A DNA stretch of 64,000 nt from the NCBI GenBank assembly GCA_026400355.1, contig JAPLPE010000043.1:1-64000 (forward strand), given 5' to 3'. Shown here piece after piece: positions 17,076-24,959 of the stretch (position 1 is its first letter; the number at the start of each line of letters is the position of its first letter). The stretch comes from Rhodobacterales bacterium. Its GTDB lineage: Bacteria; Pseudomonadota; Alphaproteobacteria; Rhodobacterales; Rhodobacteraceae. The position numbers were made by a program, and so were the translations under genes. Below the pieces are notes generated by a model that saw only the letters and a list, made by a program, of their open reading frames with translations, was not told the DNA's origin and ran no database searches.

Positions 17076-17679
17076 CCCCCGCTACAAACCGCCCGATCGC
17101 CACCCCTTCGCTCTGGGCAATCTCATGCCCGCCGGGATGCCATTCAAGCGTCACCTTTGCCCCCTGCGCCCCCAGCCAATCCGCCAGCCCCTGCGTCAGC
17201 GGTGCCGGACAGATCGGATCGCGCCGCCCCGCCGTGATCAGAACCCGCCGCCCCGCCAGCCCCGGTTGCGGCGCGGGCGTGAACGGGATCAGCGGATGCA
17301 AAAGGATCAGGTCATCGACCAGCTCCGGCCGCGAAAACGCCACCGACGCCAATATGTTGGCCCCGTTGGAATAGCCCAGCCCGATCACCCGCACCGCCCC
17401 GGTCCGCGCCTTCTCGGCGGCAATGAAATCGCCCATCGCCGCCGTCCGCCGCGCGAGATCGTCCATGTCATAGACGCCCTCGCCCGTCCGCCGGAAATAC
17501 CGCAGCGCGCCGCCTTCGCTCACATCCCCGCGCGGCGATACCACATGCGCCCCATTGACCAGCGCCTTCGCAAAATCGTGGAACTGATGCTCGTTCCCGC
17601 CCGTCCCGTGGAACGTCAGGAAAAGGGGCGCTCCCGGCGCTCCCGGCGCCCCCGCCGTCCTTTGTGCAACATAGCTCAT
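17065..17679 (-). CDS. Alpha/beta hydrolase (MhqD-like carboxylesterase/phospholipase)
   Basis: This 204-residue alpha/beta hydrolase has FHGTGGNEHQF (oxyanion region), the nucleophile elbow GYSNGA, and the acid/histidine segments GRRDPICP and HPGGHEI. It follows the VOC dioxygenase gene by three bases. In Bacillus the analogous pair MhqO/MhqD is induced by quinones and methylhydroquinone, so a role in detoxifying quinone-like electrophiles is plausible; this is by analogy. Confidence 0.82.
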   Translation of the reverse strand: MSYVAQRTAGAPGAPGAPLFLTFHGTGGNEHQFHDFAKALVNGAHVVSPRGDVSEGGALRYFRRTGEGVYDMDDLARRTAAMGDFIAAEKARTGAVRVIGLGYSNGANILASVAFSRPELVDDLILLHPLIPFTPAPQPGLAGRRVLITAGRRDPICPAPLTQGLADWLGAQGAKVTLEWHPGGHEIAQSEGVAIGRFVAGVAG

Positions 17680-17682
17680 GGT

Positions 17683-18612
17683 TCAGTCCGTAATCGGCTC
17701 AAGCAGCTTTTCCAGCCGCGCCCGCAGATGTTCATGCTGGCTCGGCAGTTTCAGCGCCTGCCCCAGATGCGCCGTATCCTCGTCCCGGTCGAACCCCGGT
17801 TCGTTCGTCGCCACCTCAAACAGCACACCGCCGGGCGTGCGGAAATAGATCGCCCAGAAGTAATCCCGGTCGATCACCGGCGTCACTTGCCAGCCCGTAT
17901 CCTTCAGCGCCTCACGCACCTCCAGCTGCCGCGCCCGGTTCTCCACGGCAAAGGCAATGTGATGCACCGATCCCGCACCTTGGCTGGCAGGGTTCACGGC
18001 GTGCAACGTCTCCACGTCGATCACATCCGCACCGTTGCCGCCGGGCATGGCGAACCGCGTCACGGCGCCCGCCTTGTCAACCTCCTGATACCCCATGAAG
18101 CGCAAGAGTTCCGCCGTCGCCCCCGCATCCCGCAGGCGTATGTCAGCCCCCTGGAACCCGCGAATGGCCATATCCGCGCCCACCCCGTTGCCCGTCCACG
18201 GCGCACGGGTGTCATCGCTTTCGACCAGCGCGAAACGATCCCCGTCCGGCCCGTCAAACAGAACGCGGGCCGCGCCAAAGCGGGTGTCCGTGGCGATATT
18301 CGGCGTCTCGAACGTCTTCAGCCGTTCAACCCAGGCCGCGCTCGTCCCCTTGGGAATGGAGAAATAGGTGGTCCCGACTTCCCCCACACCCCGCCGCCCG
18401 CGTGCCGCACGCGGGAACGGGAAATAGGTCATCACCGTGCCAGGCGTGCCAACCTCGTCGCCATAATAAAGATGATAAACATCCGGTGCGTCAAAATTGA
18501 CAGTCTTCTTCACCCGGCGCAGGCCCAGCACATTGGTGAAAAACGCGTTGTTTTCCTGCGCCGACGACGCGAGAGAGGTGACGTGATGCAGGCCCTTGAT
18601 CTGATGCAACAT
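17683..18612 (-). CDS. Ring-cleaving dioxygenase, MhqO-like (VOC superfamily)
   Basis: This 309-residue protein has two VOC (glyoxalase/extradiol dioxygenase) modules: GLHHVTSLASS at the N-terminus supplies a metal histidine, and VHHIAFAVEN and GGVLFEVATNEPGF in the second half supply the others. Such proteins use Fe(II) or Mn(II) to open aromatic rings of hydroquinones. It forms a two-gene unit with the hydrolase downstream. The start ATG at 18612 follows AAAGGATTGCACC, so an inverted repeat overlaps the ribosome-binding site. Confidence 0.87.
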   Translation of the reverse strand: MLHQIKGLHHVTSLASSAQENNAFFTNVLGLRRVKKTVNFDAPDVYHLYYGDEVGTPGTVMTYFPFPRAARGRRGVGEVGTTYFSIPKGTSAAWVERLKTFETPNIATDTRFGAARVLFDGPDGDRFALVESDDTRAPWTGNGVGADMAIRGFQGADIRLRDAGATAELLRFMGYQEVDKAGAVTRFAMPGGNGADVIDVETLHAVNPASQGAGSVHHIAFAVENRARQLEVREALKDTGWQVTPVIDRDYFWAIYFRTPGGVLFEVATNEPGFDRDEDTAHLGQALKLPSQHEHLRARLEKLLEPITD

Positions 18613-18613
18613 G

Positions 18614-18641
18614 GTGCAATCCTTTCTAAATCCGATTGCAC
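18614..18641. promoter_or_regulatory. Inverted repeat over the mhqO-like ribosome-binding site
   Basis: GTGCAATC (18614-18621) and GATTGCAC (18634-18641) form a perfect 8-bp inverted repeat with a 12-base centre that includes the AAAGGA ribosome-binding site of the dioxygenase gene. A second palindrome, TTTCTGCGCAGAAA, is at 18659-18672, about where a promoter would be. They are candidate operators for a MarR- or HxlR-type quinone sensor; no such regulator gene is seen nearby. Confidence 0.55.
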
Positions 18642-18696
18642 TGGAACATAGTTTGGGATTTCTGCGCAGAAACCCCTATTCAGGCACCAATTACGT

Positions 18697-19518
18697 TCAA
18701 TATTGCACATGACCCTGCAGGAACGCCTCTGCCGCGTGCACCCGCGCCGGCAAGTTCAGCGCGTCGCCCGCACTTTCCGCCACTTCCACCAGCCGGTGCA
18801 TCCCGATCAACGTCGTCACCCGGTCCCGGTCAATCGTCCGCCCCGTCTCGTCCTCATAGGCCGCCGCGATCCGCCACGTCAGATCCGGGTCGATCAGGCT
18901 GGAATAGATGAACTCCTGTTGCACCGGCCCGATCCCTGAATCGCCAAAGTCATAGATTCCGTTCAACCGCTCCGTCGCGGGATCAAACGCCATGTTCCAC
19001 CCATGCCCGTCAAAGAACCCATAGGTCTCGCCGAAGAGATCGGGCGGCAGACGCTCAAACCGATCCAGAATATCTGCCCCCAACGCTCTGCTTTCATTTG
19101 ACAAAAGCGGCAGGCCGACCCGCCTGACCTGATCCGCTTTCAACCACGCCCCGATGGGCTGGGCACCCGCATCAACCATCTGCCCGGCCGGAATCCGGTG
19201 CAGATCCGTATGAAACCGCGCCATATCCCGCGCCAGCCTGTCCCGCGCCACGGCACCCAGCCGCTGATAACCGGCGGTCAGCAACTGCTCCCCCGGCAGC
19301 AGCGCATGCTCTGACATCAAGGGCGGCCCCTCATGCAGCACCATGTCAGGCACCGCCATCCGCACCCGTGGACGGATCACCTGCAGCAACCCCGCCTCGC
19401 GCCGCAAGGCGGCCTCTGCCGCCGCATCGCGCGGAAACTTGAACACACGGCCACCCTTGGCCAGCACCGCCGTCGAATGCCACCCCCTCCCCAGAATGGC
19501 AAAGGCGGCCCCGGCCAA
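18697..19518 (-). CDS. Aminoglycoside phosphotransferase-fold (APH) protein, probably frameshifted near its N-terminus
   Basis: The open frame gives 273 residues with LGRGWHSTAV (nucleotide-loop start), VFKFPRD (lysine), FDGHGWNMAFD (catalytic loop, departing from the usual HGDxxxxN) and IYDFGD (metal-binding DFG). It therefore belongs to the kinase-like APH group; the substrate is unknown. The only in-frame start is a TTG at 19518. In the next frame a GTG at 19592 overlaps the upstream stop as GTGA and encodes MTGVPDPVDQVPEEYRVAI, which would run naturally into REAVPALAGAAFAILG of this frame. A one-base indel near 19535-19555 is suspected, real or a sequencing error. Confidence 0.7.
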   Translation of the reverse strand: MAGAAFAILGRGWHSTAVLAKGGRVFKFPRDAAAEAALRREAGLLQVIRPRVRMAVPDMVLHEGPPLMSEHALLPGEQLLTAGYQRLGAVARDRLARDMARFHTDLHRIPAGQMVDAGAQPIGAWLKADQVRRVGLPLLSNESRALGADILDRFERLPPDLFGETYGFFDGHGWNMAFDPATERLNGIYDFGDSGIGPVQQEFIYSSLIDPDLTWRIAAAYEDETGRTIDRDRVTTLIGMHRLVEVAESAGDALNLPARVHAAEAFLQGHVQY

Positions 19519-19588
19519 AGCCGGAACGGCTTCACGATAGCAACGCGATACTCTTCCGGCACCTGATCCACCGGATCAGGCACCCCGG

Positions 19589-21028
19589 TCACTCCGCCGC
19601 CCAGCCGGAAATTGCCTTGACCTCAAGGAACTCTTCAATGCCCCAGACGCCACCCTCGCGTGCGCGCCCTGACGACTTGACCCCGCCAAAAGGCGACCCG
19701 CGCCCCCGGCCCATCCCGTTCATCTGCACCATCCCGGCCCGCAACTGCCGTGCCAGCCGGTTCCGCCGTGCGCCATCCTCTGACTGCACATAATTGGCCA
19801 GCCCATAGACCGTATCATTAGCGATCCGCACCGCCTCTTCCTCGGTATCAAAGGGGATCATCGACAGGACGGGGCCAAAAATCTCTTCCTTTTCAATGGT
19901 CATTCCCGGCTTCACGTCTGCAAACACCGTTGGTCGCACGAAATAGCCCTTGTTCAGCCCCTCCGGCCGCCCCAAGCCTCCGGCTACCAGTCGCGCGCCT
20001 TCCTTGATCCCGACCTCAATCAGCCGCTGGATATTGTCCCACTGGATCTTGTTCACCACCGGCCCGATATGGTCCCCAGCCTGATCCGAACGCCCGACCT
20101 TCTGCGCCTCGGCCACCTGCCGTGCAATCTCGACCGCCTGATCATAAAAGCTGCGTTCGACCAGCATCCGCGTCGGGGCGTTGCAGGATTGTCCCGTGTT
20201 GTCAAAGCAATGCAGCACCCCGCGCCGTACCGCATTGGGGTCGGCATCCGCAAATACAAGGTTCGCCCCCTTGCCGCCCAGCTCAAGCGTAACCCGCTTC
20301 AACGTCTCGGACGCCGCCTTGGAAATCGCCTTTCCGGCCCGGGTGGAACCCGTAAAGCTTATCATCTCCACGTCGGGATGCGTCGAAAGCTGCGACCCCA
20401 CACCCGGCCCGTCGCCATTCACAAGGTTGAACACCCCGGCAGGCGCACCTGCGGCATGCACGAATTCGGCAAAGATCATCGACGACAGTGGCGCCTGCTC
20501 GGAAGGCTTCAGCACCACCGTGCAGCCCGCCAGCAGGGCTGGGATGACCTTGAGCGCAACCTGATTCATCGGCCAGTTCCACGGCGTGATCAGCCCGACC
20601 GTCCCGATCGGCTCCAGCGCGATCCGGTCATTCGGGGCATGCGGCCCCAGCGGGCGAATGAACTGGATCTCCTTGAAAGCCATCAGAAAGTTTTCCAGAT
20701 GCCACGGCAGACAGGGCGCCTGATCCTCCCGCGCCTTGTCGATGGGCGATCCCATCTCAAGGCTGATCGCCTGCGCCAGATCCTCGACCCGTGCATGATA
20801 CTGGGCAAGAATCCGTTCACACAGGGCATGACGCTCGGCCGGATCTGAAGTCGCCCACGCCGGAAACGCCGCCTTGGCCGCAGCCACTGCCGCATCAGTA
20901 TCCGCCTGCCCGCCCAGCGAAATCGTGGCGCAAGGCTCCTCGGTTGAGGGGTTGATGACCTGATAATCCCGTCCCGCAAGGGGGGCCACCCACTGACCGC
21001 TGATATAGAATTCGGGTCTCGTGATCAT
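19589..21028 (-). CDS. NAD(P)-dependent aldehyde dehydrogenase family protein
   Basis: This 479-residue enzyme has TPWNWPMNQ (substrate/cofactor region), FTGSTRAGKAI, the general-base glutamate in LELGGKGAN, the catalytic cysteine in GQSCNAPTR, and EEIFGPVLS. It oxidises an aldehyde to the acid; the substrate cannot be assigned. ATG at 21028 is chosen because AGGAGAAC lies immediately upstream; the frame extends 14 codons further. It is divergently transcribed from the peroxiredoxin and translationally coupled to the phosphotransferase gene. Confidence 0.9.
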   Translation of the reverse strand: MITRPEFYISGQWVAPLAGRDYQVINPSTEEPCATISLGGQADTDAAVAAAKAAFPAWATSDPAERHALCERILAQYHARVEDLAQAISLEMGSPIDKAREDQAPCLPWHLENFLMAFKEIQFIRPLGPHAPNDRIALEPIGTVGLITPWNWPMNQVALKVIPALLAGCTVVLKPSEQAPLSSMIFAEFVHAAGAPAGVFNLVNGDGPGVGSQLSTHPDVEMISFTGSTRAGKAISKAASETLKRVTLELGGKGANLVFADADPNAVRRGVLHCFDNTGQSCNAPTRMLVERSFYDQAVEIARQVAEAQKVGRSDQAGDHIGPVVNKIQWDNIQRLIEVGIKEGARLVAGGLGRPEGLNKGYFVRPTVFADVKPGMTIEKEEIFGPVLSMIPFDTEEEAVRIANDTVYGLANYVQSEDGARRNRLARQLRAGMVQMNGMGRGRGSPFGGVKSSGRAREGGVWGIEEFLEVKAISGWAAE

Positions 21029-21163
21029 CTTGTTCTCCTGAGGCCGCATATAGGCGATGTCATTCTCCAAGTGCCGCTTGGCGCGTGGTGCGTGAAATGT
21101 CTATATCGACGTTGCGAACCAGCGGCCTGTCCACGCCGCGACATGGAAACAAGGAGCAACGAC

Positions 21164-21817
21164 ATGGGCCTTCGTATCAACGACACGATCCCCAACCTGA
21201 CGGTCGAAACCGATCAGGGCACCGTCACCCTGCATGACTGGATCGGTGACAACTGGGCCATCCTCTTTTCTCACCCCAAGGATTTCACCCCCGTCTGCAC
21301 CACCGAATTCGGCGCCGTCGCCCAACTGGCCGACGAATGGGCCAAGCGCGGAACCAAGGTCATGGGCGTCTCGGTAGACGGCGTGGCTGACCACGTCAAA
21401 TGGAAGCAGGATATCGAGGTTGCCGGCGGTGCCGAGCCGACCTTCCCCATCGTGGCCGACAAGGATCTCGTCCTGTCCAAGGCCTTCGACATGCTCCCGT
21501 CCGAAGCCTACCTGCCCGAGAAAGCCACCCCGAATGACACCGCCACCGTGCGCGTCGTCTTCATCATCGGGCCTGACAAGAAACTCAAGTTGTCCATGAC
21601 CTATCCCATGAACGTTGGCCGCAACTTCGCCGAGGTGCTGCGCGCACTCGACGCGCTGCAAACCGCAAATGGCAAGGGTGTGGCCACACCGGCCAACTGG
21701 AACGTCGGTGACGACGTCATCATCCCGCTTGCCGTGTCCAACGACGCGGCCAAGGAAAAGTACGGAGACTACACCACCGTCCTTCCCTATCTGCGCAAGA
21801 CCAAACTCCCCGTGTGA
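21164..21817 (+). CDS. 1-Cys peroxiredoxin (Prx6 type)
   Basis: This 217-residue protein has the Prx6-type active site SHPKDFTPVCTTEF (peroxidatic cysteine), conserved NVGRNFAEVLRALDALQ and the C-terminal dimerisation part. It reduces peroxides, including alkyl and phospholipid hydroperoxides, using an external reductant. The ATG at 21164 has AAGGAG at ideal spacing. It shares the divergent intergenic region with the aldehyde dehydrogenase. Confidence 0.92.
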   Translation: MGLRINDTIPNLTVETDQGTVTLHDWIGDNWAILFSHPKDFTPVCTTEFGAVAQLADEWAKRGTKVMGVSVDGVADHVKWKQDIEVAGGAEPTFPIVADKDLVLSKAFDMLPSEAYLPEKATPNDTATVRVVFIIGPDKKLKLSMTYPMNVGRNFAEVLRALDALQTANGKGVATPANWNVGDDVIIPLAVSNDAAKEKYGDYTTVLPYLRKTKLPV

Positions 21818-21919
21818 GGAAACTTTGGCGATCGGCCCCGCCGGTCGCCACACTTTCCCGGTGACGACCGGATTTCGCCATGCCATGCTTACCCCGTTCA
21901 TCAGTAGGGGACCGCTTTC

Positions 21920-22555
21920 ATGGAAATTGTCAAAGGCCAGCACGTCACGATCACGTTCGACGGCAAACGCTGCATCCATTCGCGCAACTGCGTGCTCAGC
22001 CACCCCGAGGTTTTTGCCCCAAACGTAAAGGGCGACTGGATCTACCCTGACGCTGCATCCCCCGAAACTGCCATGCAGATCGGCATCAACTGCCCCTCCG
22101 GTGCCATCCGCGTGGCCCGCAACGACGCCAGCGCCACCTCTGACACCCCGCCCATCGTCAACACAGTCCGCATCCGCGAAAACGGCCCGCTCGCCATCGA
22201 AGGTGAACTTCTCCTGCGTGGTCAGCCACTTGACGCCGCCCGCGCCACGCTGTGCCGCTGCGGTGCGTCAAGGAACAAACCCTTCTGCGACGGTTCACAC
22301 ACCGAGGCCGGCTTCACCGCCACCGGCGAACCCGCGACCAAGGAATTCACCGCCCTTGAAACCCGCGACGGCCCCGTCGCCATCGAACCACAGCCCAACG
22401 GCTCACTCAAGGTCACCGGCAACCTCGAAGTCGTCAGCGGCACGGGTCGCAGCGTGAACAAGGTCACCCAGACCTGGCTCTGCCGCTGTGGCCAGTCCGC
22501 AAACAAGCCCTACTGTGACGGCAGCCACAAACGTGCGGGGTTTCAGGCAGATTGA
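21920..22555 (+). CDS. Iron-sulfur protein with Fer4_19 and two CDGSH domains
   Basis: This 211-residue protein starts with a divergent mono-cluster ferredoxin-like domain (about 1-70, C18, C24 and C58) and then carries two CDGSH 2Fe-2S modules of the form CRCG-x4-KP(F/Y)CDGSH, near residues 111-126 and at the C-terminus. CDGSH clusters are redox-active and can be transferred. Three clusters in one small soluble protein suggest an electron-transfer or cluster-relay role. It follows the peroxiredoxin by about 100 bases, and its last 13 bases overlap the convergent glycosyltransferase-like gene. Confidence 0.85.
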   Translation: MEIVKGQHVTITFDGKRCIHSRNCVLSHPEVFAPNVKGDWIYPDAASPETAMQIGINCPSGAIRVARNDASATSDTPPIVNTVRIRENGPLAIEGELLLRGQPLDAARATLCRCGASRNKPFCDGSHTEAGFTATGEPATKEFTALETRDGPVAIEPQPNGSLKVTGNLEVVSGTGRSVNKVTQTWLCRCGQSANKPYCDGSHKRAGFQAD

Positions 22556-23421
22556 CCAGACTGACCGCTTGTCGGTTGCTTCGATCCCCAGATTCCAAGA
22601 GTATCTCGCATGTAGATTGCGCAGGCTCTGTTGGCTTGTTCACGGTCAGCGCCGTCGATGATCGCATTATGAAGGGCAGACAATTTCTGAGAGGTCGAAG
22701 TCAAGAACCTTGATGCTCCAGCTTCGGCCCAGATTGCAATGCCTTTGCGGGCAAGCTGGCCTGAGATCCAAACGTCATCCACGGCCCACATCACGGACGG
22801 GATGTCCCATGTATCACGCCCGAGATAATCAGGCCTGATCAGGAAACCGCCAAATCCTTCGCCAATATCCACAAACCCCGAACGCCAATAGAAGTTGCGC
22901 GGAGCCTTTTTTGAATATGGCACTTTTCGACGCCCTCCATGTGCAATGTTCTGCTGGAGGCGTTCCCAATGGTACTTGATATCCCAGGTCTTTCTAAGTG
23001 GTCGTCCTCGAGGAGATTCTTTTTTCCCTTCCCATCCGAGGCCTATTCTTGACAACTCAAAGCCAGCAGACACGATAGCAGATCCCGGCTTTCGATCTGA
23101 AGCGTCTAGAAATCTTCGGGACCAATCAGGCAAGTAGATTCTATCATCATCGCAGAACAAGATTCGGGTATCCTTGCCCCTGAAATCGTCGGCAGCAAAT
23201 AGCACCTTTGTTGCTGGTCCCAAATCTTCCTCTGGCCGACGTATTTCGACACCCTTCGGAACTTTGGGGAGTGTTCCATCCCAGTCCGGGAATCTGCGAT
23301 ACTTCTTGGGAATATAAAGTAGGACAGCTTCTGGCTTGACGCTCTGAGAACAAAGCGCCTCCAGACAAGGGCTCAACTCATCAAATCGAGGCGGTATTGC
23401 AGTAAGCGAAATAAGATACAC
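22543..23421 (-). CDS. Glycosyltransferase-like protein (GT-A type) with low G+C
   Basis: This 292-residue protein begins like a GT-A fold enzyme (YLISLTAIPPRFDELSPCL), has GPATKVLFA and a metal-binding DDD motif at 91-93 (FCDDDRIYLP), and later WAVDDVWISGQLARKG. It has no signal or membrane segment, so it would be a cytoplasmic transferase using a nucleotide sugar. The coding region is distinctly AT-richer than its neighbours; 23101-23160 counts at 43% G+C. That and its isolation from any polysaccharide cluster suggest recent acquisition. The acceptor is unknown. Confidence 0.72.
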   Translation of the reverse strand: MYLISLTAIPPRFDELSPCLEALCSQSVKPEAVLLYIPKKYRRFPDWDGTLPKVPKGVEIRRPEEDLGPATKVLFAADDFRGKDTRILFCDDDRIYLPDWSRRFLDASDRKPGSAIVSAGFELSRIGLGWEGKKESPRGRPLRKTWDIKYHWERLQQNIAHGGRRKVPYSKKAPRNFYWRSGFVDIGEGFGGFLIRPDYLGRDTWDIPSVMWAVDDVWISGQLARKGIAIWAEAGASRFLTSTSQKLSALHNAIIDGADREQANRACAIYMRDTLGIWGSKQPTSGQSGQSA

Positions 23422-23492
23422 AATTGGATTCCTGATTTGCAGTCCTAGCGCTTCACATACCGAGGTGAAGGCTCCTTTGCAAATCTGGCGAG

Positions 23493-24047
23493 CTAGATCG
23501 TCACGACGACGGTGCCAACCGGCACCCGATTGTACAAGTCAATGACATGCTCGTTGATAAGCCTGACGCAACCGGACGAAAACGATTGTCCGATGGTCCA
23601 GGGCTGCGGCGTCCCGTGGATGCGGAAATAGGTGTCCCGACCGCCCGCATAAAGGTACATCGCCCGCGCGCCGAGGGGGTTTCGTTCATGCCCGCCCGGC
23701 AGGCCGCCCGCATAGGGGCCATAAACCTCGGGCTCGATCTCGATCATGCTGGCCGTCGGGGTCCAGCTTGGCCATTCCGCCTTACGGCCGATGACGGCCA
23801 TGCCCGTAAACTCACGCCCCGCCTCGCCCACGGCGATCTTGTAACGGATCGCCCGTCCGTTGCCGAGCGTCCAGTAAAGCCACGTCCGTTCCGTCTGCAC
23901 ATATACAACGCCTGGGGTCATGGCATCGTTCACGTCAACTTCGGTCGGCATGTATTCTTGCGGTATCTTGACGACAGTTTCCGCAATAGCGGGCGTCGCC
24001 AGCAGCGTTGCCGCCGCTCCTGTCAGGACATTGCGTCGGGTAATCAT
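23493..24047 (-). CDS. L,D-transpeptidase (YkuD domain), exported
   Basis: This 184-residue protein has an N-terminal export signal with an RR pair (MITRRNVLTGAAATLLATPAIA) and a YkuD catalytic domain with H144 (FRIHGT) and the nucleophile C160 (SSGCVRL). These enzymes form 3-3 cross-links or attach lipoproteins to peptidoglycan in the periplasm. It precedes a highly similar paralog at 24169-24807 on the same strand, separated by about 120 bases. Confidence 0.88.
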   Translation of the reverse strand: MITRRNVLTGAAATLLATPAIAETVVKIPQEYMPTEVDVNDAMTPGVVYVQTERTWLYWTLGNGRAIRYKIAVGEAGREFTGMAVIGRKAEWPSWTPTASMIEIEPEVYGPYAGGLPGGHERNPLGARAMYLYAGGRDTYFRIHGTPQPWTIGQSFSSGCVRLINEHVIDLYNRVPVGTVVVTI

Positions 24048-24168
24048 CTTCTTCTGCCTCGGGTCACTTTGTTCTTCTTGGACTCAGGGTAGCTTAAAAG
24101 GAATGAACGGTCCCTGCTGACGTTGGGCCCGTTCATAGAATGCTATTTCCTGTTGCAGTCCTGCCCGA

Positions 24169-24807
24169 TCAATAGGCGTAGGCAAGCGCTCCCAGCGGCA
24201 CGCGGCCATAAAGGTCGATCACATGGCTGTTGTACATGCGGAAACAGCCGTTCGACGCCGAAGAGCCAATGCTATCGGGATAGATCGTGCCGTGTACCCG
24301 GATCGTTGTATCGCGGTCGCCCTGGAAGAAATACATGGCCCGCGCACCCAACGGGTTGCCGGGACCGCCCGGCATACCGTCCTTGTACTGCCCATAATGC
24401 GCCGGGTCCCGCTCGATCATCTCGGGTGTCGGCGTCCACGACGGCCATTCCTGCTTGCGCCCGATTACGGCCTGTCCAGTCCAGTAAAGCCCTTCCTTCC
24501 CGATGGCGACGCCATAGCGGATGGCCCGATTGCCCGGAATCACAAAGTAAAGATGGTAGCTCTGCGGCACGATATGGATCGAACCGACCGGCAGCCCGGC
24601 CTGCACCGGCACGACCCGGGCCTGATACTTTTCCGGGATCGCGAAATCGCCGTCAAAGTTCGGCGGCATGACAAGAGAATAGGGATCAACGGCTTGTGGG
24701 ACAACATCGACCTGAAGCGCACCGGTGGTGCCCGCCGTCTGTGCGGCAAGCGGTCCGGCAGCAAGGGCCAGGGCTGAAGTGGCAATGAAATGGCGGCGGG
24801 TCAGCAT
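24169..24807 (-). CDS. L,D-transpeptidase (YkuD domain), second tandem copy
   Basis: This 212-residue exported protein (signal peptide with RR at 4-5, cut after about residue 22) has the YkuD catalytic residues H172 (VHGT) and C188 (SNGCFRMYN). Compared with the paralog downstream it has a longer N-terminal region of about 25 residues. The shared blocks AVIGRK-EWPSWTPT and NPLGARAMY show that the pair arose by duplication. It is likely to act in the periplasm on peptidoglycan cross-linking or outer-membrane tethering. Confidence 0.88.
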   Translation of the reverse strand: MLTRRHFIATSALALAAGPLAAQTAGTTGALQVDVVPQAVDPYSLVMPPNFDGDFAIPEKYQARVVPVQAGLPVGSIHIVPQSYHLYFVIPGNRAIRYGVAIGKEGLYWTGQAVIGRKQEWPSWTPTPEMIERDPAHYGQYKDGMPGGPGNPLGARAMYFFQGDRDTTIRVHGTIYPDSIGSSASNGCFRMYNSHVIDLYGRVPLGALAYAY

Positions 24808-24904
24808 CTTGATTTCCTCGAACCAGCGGGCTCGTTTTCAGTGACGAACATAAGCTAAACATCCTCAGTCTTACAAAATAGTGCTTGGCTAATCAACAAA
24901 ACGA

Positions 24905-24936
24905 CACTGGCCCCGGATGTTGCACCGGGGCCGCTG
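24905..24936 (-). terminator. Terminator after pnp
   Basis: GGCCCCGG (24909-24916) and CCGGGGCC (24925-24932) form a perfect eight-base stem, extended by flanking ACAC/GTGT pairs. Read on the minus strand it is followed by GTTTTGTTGATT, giving a rho-independent type signal 27 bases after the pnp stop codon. Confidence 0.8.
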
Positions 24937-24959
24937 TGTCTTAATTGCGCGACCTTGGG

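Noticed and set aside
16846-18651. A 601-residue plus-strand frame across the mhq-like pair
   Set aside because: Minus-strand genes there have clear motifs; the frame is a codon-bias artefact.
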